The notes beneath the pieces are model-generated. The model was not told the origin of the DNA and did not search any database. It was given only the letters and a program-made list of their open reading frames with translations. DNA of 64,000 bases from positions 42,631 through 106,630 of the forward strand of contig JAFQYM010000010.1 of the NCBI GenBank assembly GCA_017406465.1. Reading direction: 5' to 3'. The stretch's first letter is position 1. Every line of letters begins with the position of its first letter. Source of the stretch: Kiritimatiellia bacterium (GTDB taxonomy: Bacteria > Verrucomicrobiota > Kiritimatiellia > RFP12 > UBA1067). Below are positions 8,696 through 19,000 of the stretch, piece after piece. The position numbers and the translations under genes are program-made.

Positions 8696-11356
8696 ATGAG
8701 GAATAGCATACATATGCCCTCTATGCGCATCTTTGGAGTAGCGGTGCTTTTTGCGCTTGTTGACCTTGCTTCGTATGGCGCGGCGCATCGCTTTACTGTG
8801 TCGGTGAACTACAACGGCGCGCCGACGGTGGATGTTCCGGCCGCGCTGCGGATCTCCGAGACGTCCGTCCCAGGTTTTTCGTACGCCGACGCTGGCGACG
8901 GCACGCACTTCACGATCACGGACGGAACAGGCGCTGTTCTTCCCTACGAGATCGACACGTGGAACCCAGGCGGCGAGTCGATCCTTTGGGTTAAGATCCC
9001 GTATTTCGTCAACGGCAAGAAGCTGACGGTAGTATACGGCGAAACCGAAGCGGACATGACCGCCCGCGCGGCGGAGGTGTGGTCGAACTACATCGGCGTC
9101 TGGCACATGAACGCCGTGAACGCCCTCGGCAAGTATCCCAACTCCGCTGGCGACGCTCGGTTCGACGCCGAGGTATCGTCGTTCTCCCGGATCGGCGAGG
9201 CCGGTAAGTTCGGCCAGTCGGTCCAGATCTATACGAATGCCGCGCACCTGGCAAGCAGCGTCGAGAAAGGCGGCGTGTTTGTCCACGATGGCGGAAACCT
9301 GAACCTGGCGGGCTCCTTCACGGTCTCCGCCTGGCTCTATCACACCGCCGAAGCGGGCAACGGCAACGAAGCCTTTCGCTTCGACGAAATCTTCTGCAAG
9401 CGCCAACACCCGCGAACGGACAGTTCCTTGAACAACGGCTCGACGGCCGGCTTCGGCGTCCGTATCGGTGCGAACGCCGCGACAATCGGGCAGTTGGAGG
9501 CATACGGCTCCTCGACGACCAAGACGACGCCGTCGGTTTCGCCTCATTTCGCAAACGCGGTCTGGCGGCATCTCGGCGTCGTCTTTTCTAATGAAACCGC
9601 ATCCTTGTGGCTTGACGGAGCGAAGAAGAGCAATGACAATGTCGGAACCGTCACGGACAATGACGAACCCCTTTCGTTCGGGAACACGTCCAAGGCATAT
9701 CCCGACAAAGAGGGCGACCGCGCGTGGGGTGGTCGCATGGACGAGGTGCGACTTTACGGCGGCGTTTCGTCTGATGCCTACCTTGCCGCCGAATACGCGG
9801 CGATGACGGGTGCGCTCGTGGCCGATCTCGGCACCTGTTCGCTCGAAATCGACAAAGACGAGCATTTTGACGACACCGTGATGGTCGCGAGTGACATCCC
9901 GCCAGATTCGCAGGGGCGATACTGTCGCGGCACGACAATCACGCTCACGGCCGACCCGAACGCGACGGGGGCGTTCCGCAAGTGGTACGGCGACGTCCCG
10001 CGGGAGGGCTGGACGAACGCGACGGTCTCCTTCGTCCTCGAGCGCGACAGCTGGGTCTACGCGCGCTTCGTCCACCCGTGGACGCTCTCCGCAGACAAGA
10101 CGACGATGGGCAACGGACACTTCACGGTCAACGTGTCCGTTCTGGACGAAGCCGCGCACACGCTGACCGTCGGCAAGGCGGCGGAGGCGGGACTGCCCGC
10201 CGATGGCGATACAGGAAGCGGGACGATCGATCTTGGCGGCCCGATCTGGCTTGCGGGCGACGCAACGCCTTGGACGATTGGCAAGTTCGGGGGGTGTAGG
10301 GGTTCGCAGTCCATCCCAGCCTCTCGCGAAGGCCTATTCCGGTATCTCTCCCCCGGGACCGTCGTTACCCGAGGGACGGCCCAGCCGTTCCACTGCGGCG
10401 ACTCTGATAAGCCGCCGCTTTTCGGAACTTCCTACACGATGATCATCCTCGACGAACCTTCCGCGACCACCACTCTGTTCGATGACTATGCCTTTACTGC
10501 CCAGGAAAACGTGAGGCGCCTCATCGTGCAGGAGCCGAAGGTGGGGGAACTGTGCGGCGTCCGGGTTTTCGGCCCAATGCTGCTTACCGACACCAGGTTT
10601 GACTGGTGGGATATCTCGTCTGTATCAAAGATACCAGAGGGCTTTTTCGAACACAAGTGGGGAGGGGTCAGCGGACATGGCGACGGAACATTGCGTCTGC
10701 GCGTCCCTATAATGGGGGCGATCTCGCTGCCAAACCTGCGTGGCGTCGGCTGGCGCGTCGATACAACCCAGTACGATGGGGGAACACTTCTCTTCCTGAT
10801 GCCGAACGTGGAGGAGATTTCGCTCGGCGGCGCATCTGAAGAGACGACGGTCACAAATCTCTGCACCTACGCGTTCGCCGGCGATTCATCGCTTCGGAAG
10901 CTGACGCTCCATGCGGCGCCCGACATGACTGTTGGGAAGCGGATCTTCGCCAACAAGACACACAACACGAGCAATGGGGTGGAGGTTGTCGACGGTGTTG
11001 CCTACAGTACTGGTTCGCAAACATCTCGGGGCCGCGTCCCGGACGTTATCCATTTCACCGGCCAGGCGATTTCGGAGGAGGCGATTGCGAACCTGCTCGA
11101 CACATGTCCAATTGTTTCTTCGGCTGCGAAGCCAGTTGTAATCTACGCCTCGCGGTTTCAGGACGGTTGGCGGGATAACAGGCGCGACTGGATTTCCAAC
11201 TCTACGTCTGCGGAAAGGGCCGCATATCCCGGAGAGAAGGTCATTGGCGTCTATCGTGCAGGGGCCGAAGCACCATCCGGCAAGGCAGTGATAATCCACC
11301 GCGACAACGATTGGGACAAGGGAACGGATCCGGGGCTTTTCATCCGTCTGCGGTAG
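8696..11356 (+). CDS. DUF2341-LamG surface protein with InlB-like and leucine-rich C-terminal modules
   Basis: 886 residues with an N-terminal signal sequence (core around 'IFGVAVLFALVDLASYGAA'). Order: a DUF2341 domain at about 30-130 ('PAALRISE...GFSYADAG', 'YEIDTWNPGGESILWVKIP'); a LamG/concanavalin-like domain at about 135-385 beginning 'NYIGVWHMNAV'; an InlB-B-repeat-like segment at about 395-470 ('GTTITLTADPNATGAFRKWYGD'); then a region from about 660 to 830 resembling BspA-type leucine-rich repeats ('YAFAGDSSLRKLTLH'). It ends in LFIRLR. There is no visible ribosome-binding site because the promoter abuts the ATG. Probably a secreted carbohydrate-binding or adhesive protein; its substrate is unknown. 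Confidence 0.8.
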   Translation: MRNSIHMPSMRIFGVAVLFALVDLASYGAAHRFTVSVNYNGAPTVDVPAALRISETSVPGFSYADAGDGTHFTITDGTGAVLPYEIDTWNPGGESILWVKIPYFVNGKKLTVVYGETEADMTARAAEVWSNYIGVWHMNAVNALGKYPNSAGDARFDAEVSSFSRIGEAGKFGQSVQIYTNAAHLASSVEKGGVFVHDGGNLNLAGSFTVSAWLYHTAEAGNGNEAFRFDEIFCKRQHPRTDSSLNNGSTAGFGVRIGANAATIGQLEAYGSSTTKTTPSVSPHFANAVWRHLGVVFSNETASLWLDGAKKSNDNVGTVTDNDEPLSFGNTSKAYPDKEGDRAWGGRMDEVRLYGGVSSDAYLAAEYAAMTGALVADLGTCSLEIDKDEHFDDTVMVASDIPPDSQGRYCRGTTITLTADPNATGAFRKWYGDVPREGWTNATVSFVLERDSWVYARFVHPWTLSADKTTMGNGHFTVNVSVLDEAAHTLTVGKAAEAGLPADGDTGSGTIDLGGPIWLAGDATPWTIGKFGGCRGSQSIPASREGLFRYLSPGTVVTRGTAQPFHCGDSDKPPLFGTSYTMIILDEPSATTTLFDDYAFTAQENVRRLIVQEPKVGELCGVRVFGPMLLTDTRFDWWDISSVSKIPEGFFEHKWGGVSGHGDGTLRLRVPIMGAISLPNLRGVGWRVDTTQYDGGTLLFLMPNVEEISLGGASEETTVTNLCTYAFAGDSSLRKLTLHAAPDMTVGKRIFANKTHNTSNGVEVVDGVAYSTGSQTSRGRVPDVIHFTGQAISEEAIANLLDTCPIVSSAAKPVVIYASRFQDGWRDNRRDWISNSTSAERAAYPGEKVIGVYRAGAEAPSGKAVIIHRDNDWDKGTDPGLFIRLR

Positions 11357-11372
11357 GAACGGGAAGATTGCG

Positions 11373-12230
11373 ATGAACAAGTTGTCCGCTTTCGTGTTGA
11401 TGCTCGTTGCGTGCAGGACAGCCGCTGCTGTCATTGAACCGACTGCGCCGAACGCGGTTGATCACGTGCATGGCCGTGCGCCGCTGCAATTGGCCATCTT
11501 TTCAAGTCATGTAGAGGACATAGCACGGCAGAAGGGCGTGTCTTTCGCGGAGGCGGCGGCTAAAGTGCGCACGGCAGGCATAAGTGGAATTACGGTGATG
11601 GATGGACTTGCCGCCGACAGGATCGCCGCGGCGAGGAACGCGGGTCTTGCCGTTGCGTGCGTCGTCGGATGGCCGGAATTTGAGAAGGGCTACGACGAGG
11701 CAAAGTGTGAGGCGCTTGTGTCGCTTGCCGTATCTAACGGTTGCCATCAGGTGATGCTCGTGCCTGGGTTCTATCCATCGGCCGCCGAGGACGCCGCTCT
11801 TTTCGACGTGATCGTTCGCCGGACGAGGCGGTTCGCCGCCATGGCCGCAACGCGTGGGGTGGAGACGCTTGTCGAGGACTTCGACGACGAACGGTCGCCG
11901 ACCTGCGGGATCCGGCGCACGAAAGCGTTTCTCGAGGCCGCGCCTTCTGTCGGTTTTGTCTACGACACCGGGAACTTCAACAGCCCCGGTGAGCGAGCCG
12001 AGAGTGGACTTGAGCTTCTGCCGCGGGCGAGGCATTTTCATTTGAAGGACCGGCCGGCCGGCGATTGCCGCGGTTCATGTGCAGTGGGGTCCGGCGTAGT
12101 GCCCATTGCGCGTATAGTTTCCGCTGCGCGCGACGCCGGCTACGGCGGGTGGTTTACCATCGAGCACTTCGGCGCAACAAATATGCTCGAGTGCGTCAAG
12201 GCCTCAGCGGCGTTTCTACGCGCGCTTTAG
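11373..12230 (+). CDS. Secreted sugar phosphate isomerase/epimerase-like TIM barrel protein
   Basis: 285 residues with a signal peptide (about 1-19). The rest has the xylose-isomerase-like TIM barrel (AP endonuclease 2 family) pattern. Likely metal ligands are Glu in 'ETLVEDFDDE', Asp in 'VYDTGNF', His in 'HFHLKD' and Glu in 'TIEHFG', in the order expected for hydroxypyruvate isomerase or sugar epimerase homologues. Export of such a protein is unusual but recurs in PVC bacteria. It lies 16 nt after the surface-protein gene and probably shares its transcript. The substrate is not predictable. Confidence 0.75.
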   Translation: MNKLSAFVLMLVACRTAAAVIEPTAPNAVDHVHGRAPLQLAIFSSHVEDIARQKGVSFAEAAAKVRTAGISGITVMDGLAADRIAAARNAGLAVACVVGWPEFEKGYDEAKCEALVSLAVSNGCHQVMLVPGFYPSAAEDAALFDVIVRRTRRFAAMAATRGVETLVEDFDDERSPTCGIRRTKAFLEAAPSVGFVYDTGNFNSPGERAESGLELLPRARHFHLKDRPAGDCRGSCAVGSGVVPIARIVSAARDAGYGGWFTIEHFGATNMLECVKASAAFLRAL

Positions 12231-12268
12231 CCCGCGCCGGATGTGCCGCGACAGGAAGAAGCCGGGAA

Positions 12269-13402
12269 CTATGGGCTGTTTCTGAAGTCGCGCATTGTCA
12301 TGCCGTAGCGCTGCCTGAAGAGTTTCTTTGGATGGTTCTCGCTACCGAATCCGCAGCGCTTGCAGATTGTAGAGATTGGCAGGGAAGAAGACGACAGGAG
12401 CTTTCTCAGCGCTTCGAGCCGCCGTTTCACTATCGCCTGCCCGGGTGGGGTCGCCCCGTGTTCGCGGAACCTGAGGTTCAGCAGACGGCGTGATATCCGC
12501 ATGTGCGCACAGACGTCCGCAACGGTGATCCCGGACGTGGCGTTCTTCTCGATGTACTCAAGCGCCCTGTCAATGACGTTGACGCCAGGATTTTCGGAGA
12601 AAGTGGTGTTTCGTGCGACGAGCCGCCGGAAGCCGCAGCGAATCGACGGCGAAACGGGCTGTCCCGAAAGCATTCTTATGACTGCCTGCATCGCCTCGTA
12701 ACCTTCGCGCTCAAAATCCGGCTCGATGGATGTAAGCGTCGGCGACACGCTTTCGCAAAGGAATTCCTCGTTGTCTACGCTGACAATCGACACGTCTTGT
12801 GGAACGGCAAGCCCGTTTTTTGCGCTGATGTTCAGTACCTTTGCGGCGTATGTGTCGTTTGCGGCGAACACGCCAATGGGCTTCGGTAGGGCGAGAAGCT
12901 GCTTTTCGCATTCGGCCTCGGAAAGTGTGACACATGGACAGTGTCCGGATTTCTTGACTGCCTTGCGAAACTCCCTGTCGCGTTCCTGCGACCATATCGG
13001 ATCATCGGTTGCCGGGTAGTAGGCGAAAGAAGCGAAGTGACGCGTCTTGGCGAGCGCCCGCAACGCCTCGCATGCGACGGACTTGTTGTCGGTAAGGATT
13101 TCGCATGAGTTACGGTACGGTTTGTCTATCTTGAATATTGTTACCATCGGAAAGCCAATCCGTCCCAGATGCGTGACTGTCTTCTCCACGTTGAAGGCGC
13201 CGATTATGAACGCCTTCACACCCTCTGCGATCTCCCGGTCGGCGTATTCCGGCGTGAGGTTGCGGCCCTCGTCCATCAGCTTGAGCTCTATGCCGCCGTG
13301 TTCCGACGCCGCGCGGAATATTCCGCTCAGCTTGCGAGTGCGCGAGATAATCGATTTGTTGAGCGCGACAAGAACTGAAATCGGTTTTTGGGCCTTTTTC
13401 AT
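12269..13402 (-). CDS. XylR-like regulator: LacI-type sugar sensor fused to AraC DNA-binding domain
   Basis: 377 residues. Residues about 8-270 look like a type I periplasmic-binding fold as in LacI/XylR ('GVFAANDTYAAKVLNISAKNGLAVPQDVSIVSVDNEE'), without an N-terminal LacI helix-turn-helix. Residues about 278-377 form the double helix-turn-helix of AraC/XylS proteins ('ITVADVCAHMRISRRLLNLRFREH', 'ISTICKRCGFGSENHPKKLFRQRYGMT'). This architecture matches E. coli XylR, which senses xylose. It is divergent from the surface-protein gene at 13526 and borders the CE15-GH2 genes, so it probably controls them in response to a sugar. The ligand is unproven. Confidence 0.85.
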   Translation of the reverse strand: MKKAQKPISVLVALNKSIISRTRKLSGIFRAASEHGGIELKLMDEGRNLTPEYADREIAEGVKAFIIGAFNVEKTVTHLGRIGFPMVTIFKIDKPYRNSCEILTDNKSVACEALRALAKTRHFASFAYYPATDDPIWSQERDREFRKAVKKSGHCPCVTLSEAECEKQLLALPKPIGVFAANDTYAAKVLNISAKNGLAVPQDVSIVSVDNEEFLCESVSPTLTSIEPDFEREGYEAMQAVIRMLSGQPVSPSIRCGFRRLVARNTTFSENPGVNVIDRALEYIEKNATSGITVADVCAHMRISRRLLNLRFREHGATPPGQAIVKRRLEALRKLLSSSSLPISTICKRCGFGSENHPKKLFRQRYGMTMRDFRNSP

Positions 13403-13525
13403 ATTGGATAGTATATCATATTCGTTGCCGATAATGATACATCTTTATTCCTATTATGATTGGTAAAGACTTGTATAATATAGGCATAAATTGACAATAG
13501 TGCTGATGGCATAGAAAGGATACTT
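13403..13525. promoter_or_regulatory. Divergent regulatory region between the XylR-like regulator and the CE15/GH2 operon
   Basis: This AT-rich 123 bp holds a + strand TATAAT at 13474-13479 for the operon at 13526. It also has an imperfect inverted repeat, TATCAT...ATGATA, with a 14-nt gap at about 13415-13440, a candidate operator or regulator promoter. A ribosome-binding site AGAAAGGA lies at about 13513-13520. Confidence 0.5.
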
Positions 13526-14842
13526 ATGAAGTTCATGTTTCTACACAACATGTCGAGCGGCTTGCGCTATGGCATGGTAGTGGTTGCGGTTTCGTTTATT
13601 GCAGGAATAACCACCGCGGCATCCCTCGACGTAGCGAGGTTTAGGAAGGAGCTTGCCTTCACGACGTCTGGCTATGATGGTTCGAGCGAACTGGAGCATT
13701 TGCCGGTTCTCGTGCGGCTGTCCGAGGAGATACCAGGATTCGCGTACGCCGATGTCGGTGCGACGGTGTCCGACGTTTATGGATCGCTACGCTTTGCCGA
13801 CGACTCCGGAACTTCCCTCGACTACGAGGTTGAATGCTGGAACACTTCTGGCGAGTCGGTCGTATGGGTGTCACTTCCGAGGCTTGACGGAAGAAACGTC
13901 AAATTCACTGCCTACTGGTCGGTACGTTCGAATTCCGCACTTCCAGAAGTGTTTCCGACAAACGTATGGATTTCCGCAGGCTATGTCGGCGTATGGCACT
14001 TCACGAATACCAGCAGCGATAAACAGTATATTCCTGACGCGACCGGAAGAGACGCACGGCTTGTCGCGTCAGCCAACAATGATTCCATACGAGGTGTCGG
14101 CTCTACAGTCGATTCGTTTCCAGAGGGCATCAGAGAAAAGAAGGAAAGCGCGAACGGAACGCCATTCCGTCTGGCGGCATGGCCGAGACTTTCCGCCACA
14201 AATACTTCTGATTGGACCTTTTCCCTGACGGGGTACAGCACGGAGGTGTGGTACAACTCGCATGGTCTTGGCTCAACGGCGAACAGCTATATATTCGCTT
14301 CTGCTGCTCAAACTAAATATGGCGCTGATGTGAATTGGAACCCCCACAACGGGATTCAGGTTTACGAGAAGCATGCCTATCTTGTGCCGACAAAGGTGGT
14401 TTCAAGCGATGGTGCTGCAACGAACCTTGTGCAGGTTTTTTCGACCAAATCGCCGCATTGGGCAGATGAAGCGACGAATTGCTGGCATTGGCTTTCGGCC
14501 GTCTGGCCACCCGTAGGGTCCAACAGCACCGCAGTGCTGTACGAGGGCGGCGAGGCTTACGGTGGCGGATTGCGGCAGCTGGCCACCCATAAGACAGTCG
14601 TCCACGCAATCGATTTCACTGCGCCTCCAGATGCGGCTTTCAATGGCGCGATGGGCATTGTCGGCGGTGCGGATAACAGCGGGAGTGCCGACATTTGCTG
14701 CGACGAGGCGCGTGTTCGCCGCGGCATTTCCAGCCAGGACTGGATCCAGGCCAACTGGGACACGCAGAGAGTGGGGTCGGATTTTTTGACGGCAGGAACG
14801 GTGAAGGTTCGGAATCTTGCGTTCTTCATCATAGTGCGCTAA
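13526..14842 (+). CDS. DUF2341-LamG surface protein
   Basis: 438 residues. A signal segment (core 'YGMVVVAVSFIAGITTAAS') is followed by DUF2341 (about 35-140: 'LPVLVRLSEEIPGFAYADVG', 'YEVECWNTSGESVVWVSLP') and a LamG domain (about 150-425: 'GYVGVWHFTNTS', ending 'CCDEARVRRGISSQDWIQANWDTQ'). It is a short version of the protein encoded at 8696 and ends in FFIIVR, the shared C-terminal tail. It is the first gene after the regulator's intergenic region and precedes the CE15 esterase by 18 nt, so it is probably the binding protein of that operon. Binding specificity unknown. Confidence 0.8.
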   Translation: MKFMFLHNMSSGLRYGMVVVAVSFIAGITTAASLDVARFRKELAFTTSGYDGSSELEHLPVLVRLSEEIPGFAYADVGATVSDVYGSLRFADDSGTSLDYEVECWNTSGESVVWVSLPRLDGRNVKFTAYWSVRSNSALPEVFPTNVWISAGYVGVWHFTNTSSDKQYIPDATGRDARLVASANNDSIRGVGSTVDSFPEGIREKKESANGTPFRLAAWPRLSATNTSDWTFSLTGYSTEVWYNSHGLGSTANSYIFASAAQTKYGADVNWNPHNGIQVYEKHAYLVPTKVVSSDGAATNLVQVFSTKSPHWADEATNCWHWLSAVWPPVGSNSTAVLYEGGEAYGGGLRQLATHKTVVHAIDFTAPPDAAFNGAMGIVGGADNSGSADICCDEARVRRGISSQDWIQANWDTQRVGSDFLTAGTVKVRNLAFFIIVR

Positions 14843-14860
14843 GTACAGGGAGAATACAGG

Positions 14861-16093
14861 ATGAGCAGGCTTCCGGTTGTCGTCTCTTTGTCTGCTGCGT
14901 GCGCGGCATGCGCGGCGTTTGCGTCGCTCGCCGTCGAGATGGCGGAGCCGAAGGACGTGCCGCCGCTGTTCCCGCCGGGGGCGTGGGTCCCCAACGCGAA
15001 AAACTGGCATGACGGACGCCGTGCCGAAATAAAGAAAATCCTCGCGGACGAGGTTTACGGCCATCGTCCCGTCGAACGGCCTCCGCATCTCGCGTTTTCC
15101 GAGGTTTCGCCCGAGAAGACGATGATGGATGGCAATGCGATGCGCCGCCTCGTAAAAATCGAATACGGCGGAAAGTACGGCACCAACAGTTTCTCCGTGA
15201 CGGCGTTCGTGCCGAAGTCGCAGAAGCGCGTTCCCGCTTTCGTGTTCGTCTGCAACCGTCCTGCCGAAGAATGTCTCGACCCGGAGCGCATCGTAAAAAG
15301 CGACTTCTGGCCGGCGGAGCGGATAGTGGAGCGAGGATACGCCGCCATCGCGTTCTACATGGGCGATGTGACGCCGGACAGGCCGCATGGCAATACTCTC
15401 GGCGTATTTGCCGCGTTTTCCGACGTGGAGAGCCACTACCGCAATAGGCGCGAGTGGGGGGCTCTTTCGGCTTGGGCCTGGGGTGCGAGCCGCGTTTTGG
15501 ACTGGATAGAGACGCAACCCGACATCGACGCAGGGCATGTCGCTGTGATCGGGCATTCTCGCGGCGGCAAAATTGCTCTCGTAGCGGCGGCGTGGGACGA
15601 GCGTTTTGCGATGGCGTGCTCCAATGATTCGGGCTGCGGTGGCGCAAAACTCAACCACGTCGACCTTCTGGGGTCCGAGCACTTCGTCAATCTCTGCACG
15701 ACGCGTCCCTTCTGGTTCGACGACGGCTTCGTGGCATGGGTGAACCGCGACGACCGTTCGCCGTGGGACCAGCATTGGCTCGTTGCCATGATTGCGCCTC
15801 GCCTTGTCTGCATCGGCTCTGCAACGGACGACGACTGGGCGGGTCCTTACGGCGAATACCTGACGGCCCGCTACGCTTCGCCCGCGTGGAGGAGAATCTT
15901 CGGCAAGAAGGGATTTGTCTCCTCCGGCTTTCCCGCGCCAGGCGCGCCGCAGCAGGAGGGCGAGATATCCTACCACCTCCGCAGCGGCAAGCACGATCTC
16001 ACCCCATACGACTGGAACGTCTATATGGACTTTGCAGACCGCCACGGCTGGCGGTGCGCGCGTGGGCAAGGCAAGGAGGAAGCTGGGGAATGA
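14861..16093 (+). CDS. Carbohydrate esterase family 15-like (glucuronoyl esterase)
   Basis: 410 residues with a signal peptide ending near 'AAFASLA'. An alpha/beta hydrolase with the CE15 nucleophile motif GHSRGGK (Ser233), the following 'VAAAWDERFAMACSNDSGCGG' block, and a late His378 in 'YHLRSGKHDLTPYDW'. CE15 enzymes cleave ester bonds between lignin alcohols and 4-O-methyl-glucuronic acid on xylan; the substrate here is inferred from family. Its stop overlaps the start of the GH2-like gene (ATGA), so the two are translationally coupled, and the pair sits in the region next to the XylR-like regulator. Length and motifs are complete. Confidence 0.8.
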   Translation: MSRLPVVVSLSAACAACAAFASLAVEMAEPKDVPPLFPPGAWVPNAKNWHDGRRAEIKKILADEVYGHRPVERPPHLAFSEVSPEKTMMDGNAMRRLVKIEYGGKYGTNSFSVTAFVPKSQKRVPAFVFVCNRPAEECLDPERIVKSDFWPAERIVERGYAAIAFYMGDVTPDRPHGNTLGVFAAFSDVESHYRNRREWGALSAWAWGASRVLDWIETQPDIDAGHVAVIGHSRGGKIALVAAAWDERFAMACSNDSGCGGAKLNHVDLLGSEHFVNLCTTRPFWFDDGFVAWVNRDDRSPWDQHWLVAMIAPRLVCIGSATDDDWAGPYGEYLTARYASPAWRRIFGKKGFVSSGFPAPGAPQQEGEISYHLRSGKHDLTPYDWNVYMDFADRHGWRCARGQGKEEAGE

Positions 16094-19000
16094 AAAGCTG
16101 GGGCATATTCTTTGTAATGTGCGCTGTGGCGTTCGCCGCGAGTGGAGAGGTCGTCTTTGATTCTGGCAAGCCGCGCAAGTTCGAGGCGGGGCACAACAAG
16201 AGCTGGACGGTGAAGCTCGACCCCGAATGGGCCGTCCTAACCGTCAAGACGCGCGTCAAGCCGACGGATGTTGTCGTCGGGAAGGACAACTGGATGAACG
16301 CACGCGTCCCGATGAGCTTCCACGACGCGGACGGAAAGCAGGTCGGCGGCTGGCCGAACGTCTTCGGTTTCGATGGAACTCACGACTGGATAGACTGCGA
16401 GCGCGACTACGCGGTGCCGGCTGGTGCGGCAAGTCTCAACATCGCGATAGGCAACTACGGCAAGACGGGCAAGGCCGAGTTCGCGCCGCTCACAGTCTCG
16501 GTGAAGCGTCGCCATGTAAAAGGACCATGCAACGCGCCGTTGCCGGATGGCGTGAAGGGCGATCCGTGGGGGCTTGACGACGCATGGTGCCAGAAGACGG
16601 CGACTCGCTCGCGCTGGTCTCTCAACGGGCTTTGGGGCTGGCGGCCGCCGCTTGTTGGCGACAGGGAGGGCGTAGTGCCTGTTCCGGAGGACAACTGGGG
16701 CTGGGGCAAGATACCGTCCGTATGGAACCGCGGTGACGAATGGCGGCGCGACGGGCAGATGGTCTATCTCTCTCCGTGGCTTGAAGACAAAGGCGTCAAG
16801 CCGGGAATCGGCGACCGCGCGTGGTATCGTCGCGACTTCACGATGCCGAAGGAGGCGGCGGGGAAGCGCGTAGTCCTCACGTTCACGATGCTTCAGACCC
16901 ACGCCGTCGTCTATGTCGACGGCAAGCGCGCGGCGGAAGTGTCGTTCCCGGGTGGCGAGGCGGACATCACGGAGTTCGCGAAACCCGGCGAGAGGCAGTC
17001 GATCGTCCTCGACGTGACGGCGTATCCGCTCAATCCCTTGACGCTCGATTTCAACGCGCCGGACCGGGCAACCGAGCGGAAGAGCGAAGTTAAGTACCGC
17101 GGCGTGACAGGCGACGTATATCTCGACATGATGCCGAGGGGTTCGCGTGTCGCCGACGCGATGGTGGAGTGCGACGTCAAGGGCGGCAAGGCGACGTTTG
17201 TTGCCGACTGTGAGGGCGTCTCGGGCGAAGTCGAACTTGAAGTGCACGTGTATGACACGGCGGATGTGGCGAAAGTCGGGTCGCTTAAGCCCGTCTTCCG
17301 TGCTTTCTGCGCTGGCATGAGGCCCGATGCGGAAGGGCGCGTCGCATTTTCCGCAGACTTTGCCGACGCGAAGAAGTGGGACGTCAACACGCCGCAGAAC
17401 CGCTATGCTTGCGCGATGGAGCTGAGGGACTCGAAAGGGCGGACGCTCGACGCCGCGCTGCCGTTTGCGTTTGGGTTTCGTGACGTTCGCATCAACGGGC
17501 GCGATCTTCTGCTGAACGGCACGCCGATCCATCTCCGTGCGCTCTACAACCGGTCCATCAACGCCTCTGCCGGCGTTGCATGCCGCAAGTCATCGCTTGA
17601 GCTTGTTCGCCGCCTCAAGGAAGTGGGCTTCAACTATGTCATCGCGGGCAACTACAACTTCTCGCCGGGCGAGGTTTCCTATATGGACGACTTCCTCGAT
17701 GCCTGCGACGAGATGGGAATGCTCTTCTCGTTCTCCCTGCCGCATGTGCGCGACTTCGGGATGAAGCTCGAAGATCCGGCGGTCGCGGCGCGGTATCGCG
17801 CCCTCGCCAAGTGGTGCATCCGCCGAGCCCGTAACCATCCGAGCGTCGTCACATACGCGATGAACCACAATTTCGCGGGCTATTCGGGCGATATGGATCC
17901 GCAGAGGATGGACGGGAAATACGACTTCGAGCCAGAGCCCGGCAACGGACGTGTGGAGGGCAAGATTCGCAATCGCAGCCGAGCGCACGAGGCGTGGGCG
18001 ATTGCAAAGTCGATAGACTCGACGCGCCCGATCTACCACCATGAGTCCGGCAATCTCGACGACTTCCATACGGTCAACATCTACCTCGACTGGGCTCCTG
18101 TTCAGGAGCGTAGCGACTGGCTTTCGCATTGGAGCAAAGAAGGGGTGAAGCCGCTTTTCTTCGTCGAGTGGGGTATGCCGCACATCTGTTCCTGGTCGAG
18201 CTATCGCGGTCCGCTCTTCATCTGGCGCAATCCCGGATACATGAGCTTGTGGGCGAGCGAATACGCGGCGGCGTTTCTCGGCGACGCAGCCTATTTAGGA
18301 AGTGACCCCGTGACGGTCAAGGCGCTCAAGAAGGAGGAAACACTCTGGACGCGACAACGGCCCTTCATGTGGAGCGAGCTCAACGGGCCTCTCAGGGAAA
18401 TGGAAGATCGCTACGCTGGCGTCCAGTCCATTTACATGTCCGACAACTGGCGCAGCCACCGCGCATGGGGCATCACCGCGATGCTGCCGTGGGACCAGGG
18501 CAACTTCCATCGTGGCGGCGATGCGCCCACGCGCGTCAATCCCCGCCGCTGGGAAGGGCTAAAAGCCCCGGGCATCGTTCCAGACACGATCTGCGACGAG
18601 GGCTGGGACACTGGAACTGGCGACGCCTCGCGCTACGTCTTGAGCGCGGTTGGCGAGACGCTTGTCAGGTGGAACATGGACGACTGCGCGTTCATCGGCG
18701 GGAAGGGCGTTTTCACGGACAAGTCGCATCATTTCCGGCCCGGTGGAAAAGTCGAGAAGACGCTTGTCGTCATGAACGATCGCCGCGTCGCGCAGGAGGT
18801 CGAATGGTCGTGCGAGCTCGTAGGCGGGAGCAAGCGTATCGGCGAGGTGTTGAGTGGCAAGGTGACCGTGCCGCCCGGGGCGCGGCGCGACGTGCCGGTT
18901 TCGTTCTCTCTTCCTGATCGCGCAGGGCGCTATGTGCTTTGCGCGGAGTTCCGCTTTGCCGACGGCGTTGTGCAGAAGGATGAGTTTGGCGTAGAGGCCT

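Noticed and set aside
8696..11356. Type IX secretion C-terminal domain on the LamG proteins
   Set aside because: The last six residues resemble a strand but the 70-90-residue T9SS domain is absent, and no T9SS genes are present. Reported only as an unexplained shared tail.
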